NCBI GenBank assembly: GCA_027348115.1
Contig: DAIEQA010000195.1
Location: 1 to 64,000 of the forward strand
Origin: Fen-1258 sp027348115
Lineage (GTDB): Bacteria; Bacteroidota; Ignavibacteria; Ignavibacteriales; Melioribacteraceae
Length of the DNA: 64,000 bases
Reading direction: 5' to 3'
Position numbers and translations under genes: made by a program
Part shown: positions 18,224 through 26,780 of the stretch, in pieces
Layout: every line of letters begins with the position of its first letter
Position numbering within the stretch: the stretch's first letter is position 1
Notes under the pieces: model-generated
What the model saw: only the letters and a program-made list of their open reading frames with translations
The model's database searches: none
What the model was told of the DNA's origin: nothing

Positions 18224-18964
18224 TTATGAATTGATTATTTCATCAACCAATAATTTCATTTTATCAAAATGCGAGCCCTGCCAGTAAATCTTATCGCACC
18301 TTGTACAGATAAAAAATTCGTCATAAGATTTTTTCACTTTCGGCGGAAGACGGTCCATTATTATTTGCTTGTCTATTTTTTCCAAAACGGAATTGCATTC
18401 GATACACCGGCTAAATTTTTTCACTACCGATTTCAGGTCGAATCGGTCTACCACTTCTTTTATTTGTTTTTTAGGATTCGTATTCCTAACGAAATAACCA
18501 CGCAGAACTTTTGCATGTTTCAAAACACCAAGATCGCGTGTTAGAATTATTCGCTTCCCCTTCAACGAAGCATCGATTAAATCGTTATCGGACAGATTAT
18601 TTTCATAAAGAGTGTCCAGGCCGAGCATTCGCATATATCTTGAAAGAACGCCTAAGTGAACATCGAGAATAAATTTTGGCTTACGAAGAGGTTGGGGTCT
18701 TAATCGCTGCAAATTTGTAATGTCTATTGACTCAAACTCGGGATAGACCGAAACATCATCGCCGCCGAGAACGATGTAATCAAATCCTACGGATTGGCCG
18801 TTCACAATAATTAAATCAACTTCCGTATGCGGTACGCCCAAGGATTCTATAATATCTTTAACCGAGACACGACCGAAGAACTCATGTTCAAACCTGGTTT
18901 TTCTTTTTACGGCAGGAATAAAATCATTAAGCTCTTCGTAAAACCTGATCGTAATCTTATTCAT
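18224..18964 (-). CDS. Mut7-C RNase domain protein with ubiquitin-like N-terminal domain
   Basis: The protein has 246 residues from the ATG at 18964; a GTG at 18973 would add three. The first 80 or so residues resemble the ThiS/MoaD-like (Mut7-C ubiquitin) domain. The following part opens with KFILDVHLGVLSRYMRMLGLDT and contains ILTRDLGVLKH, the PIN-like Mut7-C core with its acidic residues. A zinc ribbon with CIEC and CTRC closes the domain. The family is predicted to be RNases, by relation to Mut-7 exonuclease; no target is known. Confidence 0.87.
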   Translation of the reverse strand: MNKITIRFYEELNDFIPAVKRKTRFEHEFFGRVSVKDIIESLGVPHTEVDLIIVNGQSVGFDYIVLGGDDVSVYPEFESIDITNLQRLRPQPLRKPKFILDVHLGVLSRYMRMLGLDTLYENNLSDNDLIDASLKGKRIILTRDLGVLKHAKVLRGYFVRNTNPKKQIKEVVDRFDLKSVVKKFSRCIECNSVLEKIDKQIIMDRLPPKVKKSYDEFFICTRCDKIYWQGSHFDKMKLLVDEIINS

Positions 18965-19044
18965 GTCAAACACAATTTATGATTTATAGATTACCGCGAC
19001 CTAAAATTTTTCGCCGCTTCTATTTCGTCAATATAGAATAAGTC

Positions 19045-19827
19045 TTATTCGATAACTTTCAGGTACTTCAAAATTTCCCGCGCGGCTTTGTTTCGCAATC
19101 CGGCTGCTTCATCAAAGGTTCGGCCATCTGCATTGAAGGCGTAGAAGTAAACATTGTTTTTCTTTACAACATATCCCACCAGCCAGCCGATCCAGGCTTC
19201 ATCTTCTTTGTTGCCGCTGCCGGTTTTAAATTTCAAGATGGACTTCGGGTATTTCTCTTCGGGAATTATTTTCTTAACTATATCAACCGAACGTTTTGAA
19301 AAAGGTAATTTGTATTCGTAAAGCTTTTTCAGAAACTCTACCTGTTCGTCGGCAGATATCTTCAAAGAATTGTCGAGCCAGAAGCGATCGAACGCATCTC
19401 CTACCGTATTGTTTCCGTAATCAATCATTTTCAGAAATTTGTTATAGTTTTCTCTTCCAACCCGGCGCGCAAGTTCCTGGTAATAAGGAACAACGGAATA
19501 TTGAATTGCCGAAGCCAAAGTGTGATCGCGTTTCCATTCCTTTATAGGGTGTTCGATGCCGTCCCATTTTATAACAAAATTTTCATCCGGAATAACACCG
19601 GTTTCCAGACCGATTAACGAATTAGGAATTTTAAAAGTAGAGGCGGGAAGAAATCTTTGAGCGCATCTCTTCGCATTGTAACGGAAATACTTTCCGGCAG
19701 AGTCGTTATAAACAACAATGGCTCCCGCGTGACCGTTAAAAAATTTTGAAATAACCGAAGTGTCAACTTCCTGGGCTTTTAAGGTGCATGCAAATATCAT
19801 TACTACAAAAAATAATTTTGCTTTCAT
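19045..19827 (-). CDS. class D (OXA-type) beta-lactamase
   Basis: A protein of 260 residues with a signal peptide ending at the LKAQE site (about residue 19). All class D motifs are present: STFK with the nucleophile Ser63 and the carboxylatable Lys66, SVV at 111-113, YGN at 137-139, a WLD in place of WLE at 150, and KTG at 201-203. It should therefore hydrolyse or bind beta-lactams in the periplasm; substrate range cannot be read from sequence. It starts two bases after the GT-C membrane protein gene and is the last gene of a four-gene operon. No mobile element is nearby, so it appears to be an intrinsic chromosomal gene. Confidence 0.9.
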   Translation of the reverse strand: MKAKLFFVVMIFACTLKAQEVDTSVISKFFNGHAGAIVVYNDSAGKYFRYNAKRCAQRFLPASTFKIPNSLIGLETGVIPDENFVIKWDGIEHPIKEWKRDHTLASAIQYSVVPYYQELARRVGRENYNKFLKMIDYGNNTVGDAFDRFWLDNSLKISADEQVEFLKKLYEYKLPFSKRSVDIVKKIIPEEKYPKSILKFKTGSGNKEDEAWIGWLVGYVVKKNNVYFYAFNADGRTFDEAAGLRNKAAREILKYLKVIE

Positions 19828-19829
19828 TT

Positions 19830-21344
19830 CTATCTCTTTGGTTGAAAAATCGACATATCGTTTGGAGGACTCGGCGATTTATACAAATCAAAATATGAAT
19901 CACTATAAATCAGGTAACTGCCCGTCGGCAATGTTGGCTGAGGATACGGGGGGCCGTATAATCCCGCAGGACCAAACTGCGCTGTTTCCATTTTCTGATG
20001 AAGGAATAATATGTTTTTGTACCAAGACCAATAACTTTTTGCCACTGCCTCCTGGCGAACAGCATTAACTCTAAAAATCCACATCGACCAGAATTCCATA
20101 CCGTGGCGAGCAATAATTACTGTTCGGGGTTCTGGCGGTAAAACTTTTTGCAGCTTAATCATTTCGGCATAAATGTTTTTATTCATGTTGGACTGCTGCT
20201 TTTTTCCTTTCACGGAGACGATTGAAAACAAAATAATAAAAACTGCCAGGACAATATAGCCGCGTTGACTCGTTTTGCCGGAAATGAATTTGTAGATAAA
20301 CGGAATCAGCGGCAGCGCAATTAAGTAAGAGATAAAATATACCCGCAGCGCCGAATCAACATTCAGTAAGGGAGAAGAAAGAAACAACGAGAGTAAAATC
20401 ATCGAAAGGATGAATGATCTAAGAGGAGGGATTATAATTTTGTAATTTTTCAAATAAATAATAAATGAAACAATCGCGGTTATGTTTATTAAAATCATGT
20501 TAAAGACTTCAAACGGCGAAAGCACCGGACGGCCGTTCAACAAAGGAATAATTATTGGGTCTTCAAAAATTTCTTTAGGTATATTAATAAAGAATTCACC
20601 TCTCCATTTGTTAATCATGAATACCATGCCGACGCAAGCGCCGATAATTATTGCCGAAACCAACAGTGCTTTAAAAAATTTTTTAATGTTTAAGCGAAGA
20701 GAATACCTTACCATTAAATCAAGCACCACCACCGTTACAGCTACCGCAGTACATCCGTAATGAGTTAAACCGGTTAGTATAAAAAACATGAACGCGCCGA
20801 GATAATTTTTTAAAGCCGGTTTTTCATGTATCCGATATAAATAATAAATGAGCCAGAACAACCACATTAAGCCCAGCGAGTTCTTTTGAAAATCCGAGAT
20901 TAGTATTTGAAATGAAAAATATAGAATTGAAACAGATGCAAACACAAGGGACGAGAAAAATTCTTTTTTATCCGGCAGAATTTTTTTTATCAATAAATAA
21001 GCAGGGATAACAGAAAGTACGGGAGCTGTGGAATCGAAAATGCGCGACGTCATATCAATCGAAGCATTCATACCCGCGATGCCGAGTTTTAACGGAATAA
21101 AAGCGATGCCCGCTTCAAGCCAGAACAAAAGCGGAAAATCTTTCATTACCAGGTGACCTTTTTCCAGGATGTCGCGAATCATCACAAGATAAAATGCGCC
21201 GTTGTTGCCCGGAATATATTCCGTAGAGAAATTTGTGTGAAGACGCAGCGCCGCCGAAATGATCATCAGCACAAGCAGCGCTGCCCACTCTTTTTTCTCA
21301 AGGCCTTTTGTTTTTCCGGTCGTGCTATTCACCGGCAGACTCAT
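19830..21344 (-). CDS. GT-C-type multi-pass membrane protein (predicted glycosyltransferase)
   Basis: A protein of 504 residues with about 11-12 hydrophobic helices. The first large loop holds an acidic/aromatic cluster (YIPGNNGAFYLVMIRDILEKG near residues 42-62), which resembles the first loop of STT3/PMT-like GT-C glycosyltransferases. The C-terminal region after the last helix is soluble. A glycosyl transfer from a polyprenyl carrier is likely by analogy, but donor and acceptor are unknown. Its start overlaps the VOC gene by 20 bases and its end lies two bases before the beta-lactamase gene, so all are coupled. Confidence 0.72.
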   Translation of the reverse strand: MSLPVNSTTGKTKGLEKKEWAALLVLMIISAALRLHTNFSTEYIPGNNGAFYLVMIRDILEKGHLVMKDFPLLFWLEAGIAFIPLKLGIAGMNASIDMTSRIFDSTAPVLSVIPAYLLIKKILPDKKEFFSSLVFASVSILYFSFQILISDFQKNSLGLMWLFWLIYYLYRIHEKPALKNYLGAFMFFILTGLTHYGCTAVAVTVVVLDLMVRYSLRLNIKKFFKALLVSAIIIGACVGMVFMINKWRGEFFINIPKEIFEDPIIIPLLNGRPVLSPFEVFNMILINITAIVSFIIYLKNYKIIIPPLRSFILSMILLSLFLSSPLLNVDSALRVYFISYLIALPLIPFIYKFISGKTSQRGYIVLAVFIILFSIVSVKGKKQQSNMNKNIYAEMIKLQKVLPPEPRTVIIARHGMEFWSMWIFRVNAVRQEAVAKSYWSWYKNILFLHQKMETAQFGPAGLYGPPYPQPTLPTGSYLIYSDSYFDLYKSPSPPNDMSIFQPKR

Positions 21345-21663
21345 CGATTTGCAAAAACTCTACCGGTGCGCCGTTCTCAACTATAAAAGCAACGGTAACT
21401 CCTCTGGAAGGACTATTCGGTTCAATTAAAATTTCTTTACCCTTAATCGCTTCCTCCACATCCTTAACTTGAAACGCCACATGCGGAATTGTCTTTACAA
21501 GTTCATTAACAGGAGAATCATCCTCATACCGCATCCACTCGATTTTATACTCGCTTGTTCCGTAGCCGGAGACGTAAACCTTATACTTTTCAAGATACGT
21601 TTCGCCTTTGCGTTTCTCTTTTGTCGGAATTCCAAGGTGATGATATTTCAATTCTCTTTGCAT
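21325..21663 (-). CDS. VOC-fold (glyoxalase-like) protein
   Basis: A protein of 112 residues. It opens with KYHHLGIPT, contains PHVAFQVKDVEEAIKG, and ends with GAPVEFLQID, the layout of a single VOC-domain protein. The His and Glu residues at those places are the usual metal ligands. Substrate is unknown. It overlaps the next gene by 20 bases and is six bases after the DUF1579-like gene, so it is inside one transcript. Confidence 0.82.
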   Translation of the reverse strand: MQRELKYHHLGIPTKEKRKGETYLEKYKVYVSGYGTSEYKIEWMRYEDDSPVNELVKTIPHVAFQVKDVEEAIKGKEILIEPNSPSRGVTVAFIVENGAPVEFLQIDESAGE

Positions 21664-21669
21664 GATGGT

Positions 21670-22191
21670 TCAACTTTTCTTTTTTAAAACCCCTTCAACA
21701 TATTTACTAAAGTCCTCCGGTTTGCCTGGGGGCGCAATCTCAAAAGTTGCTTTCAATTTATCGTTGCTGATCTTTGTATAGATAAATCTAAATCTCGGCG
21801 AAGAAGGAATAACATCGCCGGTTAAATAAAGATTACTGGAATCCGAAGAGAAACTTGCAGTGTAGTGAATAACGTGTCCTTCGTTATCAAAATAAATTGC
21901 TTTTACCGAATTGTTCTCGGGGAAAATGATCATCAGATCGCTATGTGAAACCGCAGGGCGCCCGTTTGCCGGCGGGTACTCCGCCCAGTTATTCCTAATC
22001 ATGACCTGATCGTCAAGATCCATTTTAAATGCTGTTCCTCCTTGTGCGCCGCCGCCTTCGCCGGTCCATTCCCCAATTAAAAACCGGAATGCTTTCCAAT
22101 CGGGTTTATGAGTCTGCTGAGAAAAACATTTGGCCGGTAAAATTATAAAGACAAAAACGGAGACGATAAGAATGAAGCGTATTCTTTTCAT
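21670..22191 (-). CDS. secreted DUF1579/nitrobindin-like beta-barrel protein
   Basis: The protein has 173 residues from the ATG at 22191; an upstream ATG (22245) would place a hydrophilic stretch before the signal peptide and is less likely. The signal peptide (MKRIRFILIVSVFVFIILPA) ends near residue 24. The mature part reads FRFLIGEWTGEGGG, typical of the DUF1579/THAP4-like calycin barrels that carry heme or lipid-like ligands. Its function is unknown. It heads a four-gene operon with VOC, GT-C and class D beta-lactamase genes. Confidence 0.75.
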   Translation of the reverse strand: MKRIRFILIVSVFVFIILPAKCFSQQTHKPDWKAFRFLIGEWTGEGGGAQGGTAFKMDLDDQVMIRNNWAEYPPANGRPAVSHSDLMIIFPENNSVKAIYFDNEGHVIHYTASFSSDSSNLYLTGDVIPSSPRFRFIYTKISNDKLKATFEIAPPGKPEDFSKYVEGVLKKKS

Positions 22192-22259
22192 TGATGACCC
22201 TCGTTGAAAAAAAATGTTGATTGTTATTGAGCAGGCTGATATCAATCATATCCGCCGGT

Positions 22260-22267
22260 CAAATTTA
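22260..22267 (-). promoter_or_regulatory. Bacteroidota-type -7 box for the DUF1579-VOC-GT-C-beta-lactamase operon
   Basis: On the minus strand this reads TAAATTTG, an exact TAnnTTTG match, with a CTTG about 22 bases upstream near the -33 place. It lies about 70 bases before the first gene of the operon. Confidence 0.4.
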
Positions 22268-22346
22268 TCTAAAAGAAATGACAGTGAGGCAAGAAATTAT
22301 GCGGTTGATTAGTTGATTTTACGGCTGTTAAATTTCTCGGACTCTC

Positions 22347-23108
22347 TTATTGTTTTTCCTTGAAAGCTTTAATATAATTTTTTGTGAAGTCGCTCAGAAC
22401 AAGATTACCGCTAATCTCCGCGCGGCGTTCGAGGAGAGATTCCCAGTTTTCCGTACCTTCCCAAAATACTTTTTTCATTTCTGAAATCGCTTCCGGATTA
22501 CAGCCTGCGATCTTTTTAGCGAGCGAAGCAACTGCTTCATCAAGATCGTGAAGCGTAGCAAACACTTTTGTGAACAATCCGTTCTGCTTTGCCCAAAACG
22601 CGTCGTGCCATTCGGCATCTATAGACATCGTAATAAAAGCGGTCTTGCCGATTTTTCTTTCAATTGCGGGTCCAACTACAAACGGGCCTAAACCCAGCGC
22701 CAGTTCACTTAATCTAACCGAAGCTTCGCTGAGCGCCAGAGTATAATCCGCAGCGGCAGCAATTCCAACTCCGCCGCCAACCGCCTTGCCCTGCACTCGC
22801 GTTATTATAAACTTCGGGCATTTCCTCATTGCGTTTAGAAGGCGGGCAAACGAAATAAAAAATTCTTTGCCGGTTTTATAATCTTTTATTTGAAGAAGCT
22901 CGTCAAAAGAAGCGCCGGCGCAAAACGATTTATCGCCCTCGGTGCGAATTACAATTACTTTTGCGTCTTTATTTGCCGCCAGCTTCTCGATTGAGTCCGT
23001 CAACTCTTTCAGCATCTTTGTATTAATCGAATTGCTCTTGGGATGCGAAAAGGAAATAGAAGCGACATGATTAATAATAGAAATCGAAACTTTGCCTGTA
23101 TTGTCCAT
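22347..23108 (-). CDS. enoyl-CoA hydratase/isomerase family protein
   Basis: A protein of 253 residues of the crotonase fold. The oxyanion-hole segments are visible as FCAGASFDEL and GKAVGGGVGIAAAADYTLA. The C-terminal helix bundle follows. The family includes hydratases, isomerases and other CoA-thioester enzymes; the two acidic residues typical of enoyl-CoA hydratase are not clearly identifiable, so the reaction is unassigned. It is a cytoplasmic enzyme, 32 bp from the HAD gene on the same strand. Confidence 0.82.
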   Translation of the reverse strand: MDNTGKVSISIINHVASISFSHPKSNSINTKMLKELTDSIEKLAANKDAKVIVIRTEGDKSFCAGASFDELLQIKDYKTGKEFFISFARLLNAMRKCPKFIITRVQGKAVGGGVGIAAAADYTLALSEASVRLSELALGLGPFVVGPAIERKIGKTAFITMSIDAEWHDAFWAKQNGLFTKVFATLHDLDEAVASLAKKIAGCNPEAISEMKKVFWEGTENWESLLERRAEISGNLVLSDFTKNYIKAFKEKQ

Positions 23109-23140
23109 TCTTTTTCTCCGTTACATAAAAATTTTTCCGC

Positions 23141-23800
23141 TCAAAAGGCGGAATGATTTCCGTTTAATATGTAACCGACTTCCAGAATATTATCAACAAG
23201 AAAATCAGGTTGCGACTTCATCAAATCTTCTTTGGTGCGGTAACCGTAAGTAACTGCGCATGATTTTGTGCCGGCGTTTTTACCGCACTCAACATCAAGT
23301 TCGGAATCGCCGATAATCATTGCGCCGCAAACATCTATATTAAGATCAGAACAAATCTTTAAGAGCGGTTCCGGCGAAGGTTTATGAGCCAGGCCAGGTC
23401 GTCTTCCCATAACATAATCGAATTTATCGTGCAGGCAAAAATGCTTAAGTATCAAATCCGCCTGGTCCTGTGCCTTGGTGGTCAAGAGAGCAATTTTAAT
23501 TCCCTTGGCTTTTACCGTATCGATTAACTGTTCTACGCCTTCGTATAAAGTTGACGAATTAATATAGTCGAAGTATATCGATTTGTAAATAGAAATAAAA
23601 TGTTCAAAATCCGGTACGCCGAAGCCGAAGTTTCTAAAAATATCTTCGAAGTGAAGCCCTATCTGCTTGTAAAACCCGCTTTCGTCAATAGAGTGGTCAA
23701 CGTCAACCCTTCGCAGCGCTTCAAGCGTTGCTTTATAAATAGTATCGTGCGAACTAACGAGAGTTCCGTCAAGATCAAAAACAATAAGTTCAATTTTCAT
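23141..23800 (-). CDS. HAD-family hydrolase (phosphoglycolate phosphatase-like)
   Basis: A protein of 219 residues from the ATG at 23800. The first HAD motif VFDLDGTLV gives the catalytic Asp9 and Asp11. A helical cap follows, then motif II ALLTTK near residue 113, and GDSELDVECGKNAG as motif IV. The layout fits the Gph subfamily, which dephosphorylates small sugar-acid phosphates; the natural substrate is unknown. An upstream in-frame ATG at 23941 would overlap the neighbouring gene and add 47 unrelated residues, so it is rejected. Confidence 0.87.
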   Translation of the reverse strand: MKIELIVFDLDGTLVSSHDTIYKATLEALRRVDVDHSIDESGFYKQIGLHFEDIFRNFGFGVPDFEHFISIYKSIYFDYINSSTLYEGVEQLIDTVKAKGIKIALLTTKAQDQADLILKHFCLHDKFDYVMGRRPGLAHKPSPEPLLKICSDLNIDVCGAMIIGDSELDVECGKNAGTKSCAVTYGYRTKEDLMKSQPDFLVDNILEVGYILNGNHSAF

Positions 23801-23839
23801 TTTTAGAATGGAATATGTTTTATACAAAGATAGCGAATT

Positions 23840-23878
23840 GAAAAATAAAAGCGGAGACGACAGTCGCCGTTCCGCTTC
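23840..23878 (-). terminator. Rho-independent terminator after the DUF1761 gene
   Basis: On the minus strand AAGCGGA and TCCGCTT form a stem around a 15-base partly self-complementary loop (23848-23877), followed by TTATTTTT. It lies 17 bases after the stop of the DUF1761 gene and before the HAD gene start. Confidence 0.65.
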
Positions 23879-23894
23879 TCGAAAAGTTTTTAAA

Positions 23895-24314
23895 TCAAAC
23901 CGTCCAGGCTCCAAGTATGATTCCGGAAATAAGTAAAACAATCAGGTGATAACCTGAGTCTACGAGAAGAAGCTTAACGGACTTGCCAGCAAAGAGCGAA
24001 TTGATTGCCATGGGTGCAACAATAAAACCAAGCCAGCATAAAAACGAAAGCCGTACGCCGTCGGCTACAGAAGCCGTGTTGCTGTGCGCCATTAACTGGG
24101 CAAGAGAATAAATTATAAATAAATGAAAGATGAAGGATAGGCCGTAAGTTTTAATAGGATTGAAATCTTTACTTAACTCCTCTTCCGATTTATCGAGCGC
24201 TTCCATCCATGTATGACCTAAAAGCAACGGACTGTACCATAAAGAACCAATACCCATCGCCAATACCCCGCAGACCAACACCGCCAAATAATTTACCTGT
24301 AATACCAGCTGCAT
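23895..24314 (-). CDS. DUF1761 membrane protein
   Basis: A protein of 139 residues with four membrane helices. It opens with NYLAVLVCGVLAMGIGSLWYSPLLLGHTWM, spanning about residues 8-37, which is the DUF1761 signature, including the conserved Trp-Tyr-Ser-Pro. The function of this family is unknown. It is followed by a terminator and preceded 20 bp upstream by the asparaginase gene, so the two may form one message. Confidence 0.85.
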   Translation of the reverse strand: MQLVLQVNYLAVLVCGVLAMGIGSLWYSPLLLGHTWMEALDKSEEELSKDFNPIKTYGLSFIFHLFIIYSLAQLMAHSNTASVADGVRLSFLCWLGFIVAPMAINSLFAGKSVKLLLVDSGYHLIVLLISGIILGAWTV

Positions 24315-24334
24315 TTATTCTCCTGCTTTTGAAT

Positions 24335-25339
24335 TCAATTTTCTTTGTAGATTTTGATTACCGGGTCGAAGCCGGAAACATGATAACCGCGGTACATTCC
24401 GTCTGTGTTAAACGGCATTGCTGTATTTCCGTTTTTATCAATAGCGATTATACCGCCGTCGCCGCCAAGCTTGGGCAGTTTATTCATTATTACTTCATCG
24501 GCGGCTTCTTTAAGAGGCATTCCTTTGTATGCCATCAAATCAGAAACATCGCGCGCAACACCGAGGCGAATAAAATATTCGCCGTAGCCTGTGCATGAAA
24601 CAGCACATGTTTCATTATTAGCATATGTGCCGGCTCCAATAATCGGCGAGTCGCCTACGCGCCCGAATTTTTTCATCATCATTCCACCTGTCGAGGTTCC
24701 AGCGGCAAGATTTCCGTTCTTATCCAATGCAACGCAGCCAACCGTACCGTGTTTATCGTCCTTCGATTCCTTTCGCAATTTCTCTTTCATCTTCAAATAC
24801 TGTTCGTATCTTTCCTTAACTATAAAGTAGCTGCCGTCAACAAGTTCAACGCCGTTGGCTTTGGCAAATTCTTCGGCGCCGTCGCCAATCAACATTACGT
24901 GCGGAGATTTTTCCATAACCATGCGCGCAAGTGAGATCGGATTCTTAATATGACGAACCGCTGCAACGGCTCCGGCCATTAAAGTTTTGCCGTCCATTAT
25001 CGAAGCATCAAGTTCGGCAATGCCTTTATCATCCAGGACAGCGCCTTTACCCGCATTAAATAAGGGCGAATCTTCCATTATGTTGATAACTTTCTCAACA
25101 GCGTTAAGACTGCTTCCGCCGCTTTCCAAAATTTTATAACCGGTTTCCAGCGCTTCGTTAAGTTTGGAAATATAAGCGGCTTCCTTTTCGGGCGTCATGT
25201 TTTTCTTTAAGATTGTTCCAGCGCCACCGTGAATTACTAATCCAAATTTTTGCGCCGATTGCGAATAGAGAGACTGAGATAAGAAAATTACAATTAGAGA
25301 TACCACACCAAAGAGATTAAATCCCTTCTTCACACACAC
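24335..25339 (-). CDS. isoaspartyl peptidase / plant-type L-asparaginase
   Basis: A protein of 334 residues with a signal peptide (hydrophobic core about residues 8-22, cleavage near SLYSQ). It is a Ntn hydrolase: HGTVG places the autocatalytic nucleophile Thr at residue 199, and GTSTGG follows about 17 residues later as the substrate-contact motif. It is made as a precursor that self-cleaves before Thr199. The reaction is hydrolysis of isoaspartyl dipeptides and often asparagine, here in the periplasm. The start is a GTG with a GAGGAG ribosome-binding site six bases upstream. Confidence 0.9.
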   Translation of the reverse strand: MCVKKGFNLFGVVSLIVIFLSQSLYSQSAQKFGLVIHGGAGTILKKNMTPEKEAAYISKLNEALETGYKILESGGSSLNAVEKVINIMEDSPLFNAGKGAVLDDKGIAELDASIMDGKTLMAGAVAAVRHIKNPISLARMVMEKSPHVMLIGDGAEEFAKANGVELVDGSYFIVKERYEQYLKMKEKLRKESKDDKHGTVGCVALDKNGNLAAGTSTGGMMMKKFGRVGDSPIIGAGTYANNETCAVSCTGYGEYFIRLGVARDVSDLMAYKGMPLKEAADEVIMNKLPKLGGDGGIIAIDKNGNTAMPFNTDGMYRGYHVSGFDPVIKIYKEN

Positions 25340-25524
25340 GTTTTTCTCCTCATATTGATGAATCTGAATTCAAATTATTGCGTAAGGAAATAAAAATCAA
25401 TTTGGATTTCAATTAAGTAAGGTTGGTGCTTTTAGTATTTCCTTTGTTCAATAAAAATGAATTTGTCTGGGCTAAGTTATAAATTAGTTTTATGCAAAAA
25501 TCAAAATGGTTTAATGGAGGAGCG

Positions 25525-26694
25525 ATGAAATTTACCCGCTTTGTTTTAAAGTTGGCTGTGCTATTAATCTTAATACCGGTCCTGGTTTACCCGCAGGGAA
25601 AAAAGGCCAAAGCCGATCAATACGAATTCACAATGGTTTACCAGGTAAAAACTACGCCGGTAAAAAACCAGGCAAGAACGGGAACGTGCTGGTCGTTTGC
25701 AACAACATCTTTTGTTGAAACGGAATTAATGCGGATGGGAAAAGGAGAACATATTCTTTCTCCGATGTGGAATGTTCGGTACACATATTTACCAAAGGCG
25801 GAAAATTATATCCGTTATGAAGGGCTCACAAATTTCGGCGAAGGCGGCCAAGCACACGACGTGATGAACGTGATACGCAAGTACGGATTCGTCCCGGAAG
25901 AAGTTTACAAAGGAATGAACATCAACGAAGATTTATATAACAACGGGGAACTCGATGCGATTGTTAAAGCGGAGGTTGATGCGGTTAACAAAGACAAGGG
26001 CGGAAAGATAACGCCGGTCTGGCCTCAAGTAATAGAATCAACTTTGAACATCTACCTCGGAGTACCGCCGAAAGAATTTACGTACGAAGGAAAAACTTAT
26101 ACTCCAAAAAGTTTTGTTGAGGCGATGGAATTCAACCCGGATGATTACGTTGAGCTTACTTCTTACACGCATCATCCGTTCTACACAAAATTTGATTTGG
26201 AAGTGCCGGACAACTGGAGTAAAGATCAATACTACAATGTTCCGCTCGACGACATAATGAAAATTATCGACAACGCTCTTGAGAAAGGTTATTCCGTTGC
26301 GTGGGACGGCGATGTAAGCGAAAAAAGCTTCAGCCGTAAAAAATGCGTAGCAACAATTCCGGCTGACGAAGAAACAACCGACGATGCAAAGAAGGAAGAC
26401 GACGACAAAGATCAGCCGGTGAAAGAGAAAGCCGTAACTCAAGAAATGCGGCAGCAGGCCTTCGATAACCGCACAACTACAGATGATCACTTAATGCATA
26501 TTACCGGCCTGGCAAAAGATCAGAACGGCGACGTTTTTTATTATACAAAAAATTCGTGGGGCACAAAGGATAAAAAATACGACGGTTACTGGTATTTATC
26601 GGTGCCGTATGTTCGTCTGAAGACAATTGCAATTATGGTTCATAAAGATGTGATACCTGCGGAGTTGAAAACGAAATTGGGAATAACAAATTAG
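25525..26694 (+). CDS. secreted C1-family (bleomycin-hydrolase-like) cysteine peptidase
   Basis: The protein has 389 residues from the ATG at 25525, which has a GGAGG ribosome-binding site directly upstream; an earlier ATG at 25492 would add 11 residues. A signal peptide precedes the C1B core. Visible catalytic residues are Gln49 and Cys55 in KNQARTGTCWSF, His325 in DHLMHITG and Asn343 in KNSWG. An acidic insertion (about residues 279-310, rich in Asp, Glu and Lys) breaks the middle and looks like a surface-exposed loop. The family forms peptidases of the PepC/bleomycin-hydrolase kind; secretion is unusual for them but seen in Bacteroidota. Confidence 0.87.
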   Translation: MKFTRFVLKLAVLLILIPVLVYPQGKKAKADQYEFTMVYQVKTTPVKNQARTGTCWSFATTSFVETELMRMGKGEHILSPMWNVRYTYLPKAENYIRYEGLTNFGEGGQAHDVMNVIRKYGFVPEEVYKGMNINEDLYNNGELDAIVKAEVDAVNKDKGGKITPVWPQVIESTLNIYLGVPPKEFTYEGKTYTPKSFVEAMEFNPDDYVELTSYTHHPFYTKFDLEVPDNWSKDQYYNVPLDDIMKIIDNALEKGYSVAWDGDVSEKSFSRKKCVATIPADEETTDDAKKEDDDKDQPVKEKAVTQEMRQQAFDNRTTTDDHLMHITGLAKDQNGDVFYYTKNSWGTKDKKYDGYWYLSVPYVRLKTIAIMVHKDVIPAELKTKLGITN

Positions 26695-26728
26695 TTCGCT
26701 CTGAAATACGGATCGCGCTGTTTTAAAG

Positions 26729-26764
26729 AAAGGGATGGAAAAATTTTTTCTATCCCTTTTTACT
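26729..26764. terminator. bidirectional terminator between the C1 peptidase and cstA
   Basis: A nearly perfect 15-bp inverted repeat (AAAGGGATGGAAAAA at 26729-26743 against 26745-26759) has a T run on one side and an A run on the other. It can terminate both converging genes. Confidence 0.8.
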
Positions 26765-26780
26765 TACAAAAAATCTTTCC

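Noticed and set aside
23801..23941. N-terminal extension of the HAD hydrolase
   Set aside because: It overlaps the DUF1761 gene and spans its terminator; the conserved fold starts exactly at the ATG at 23800.
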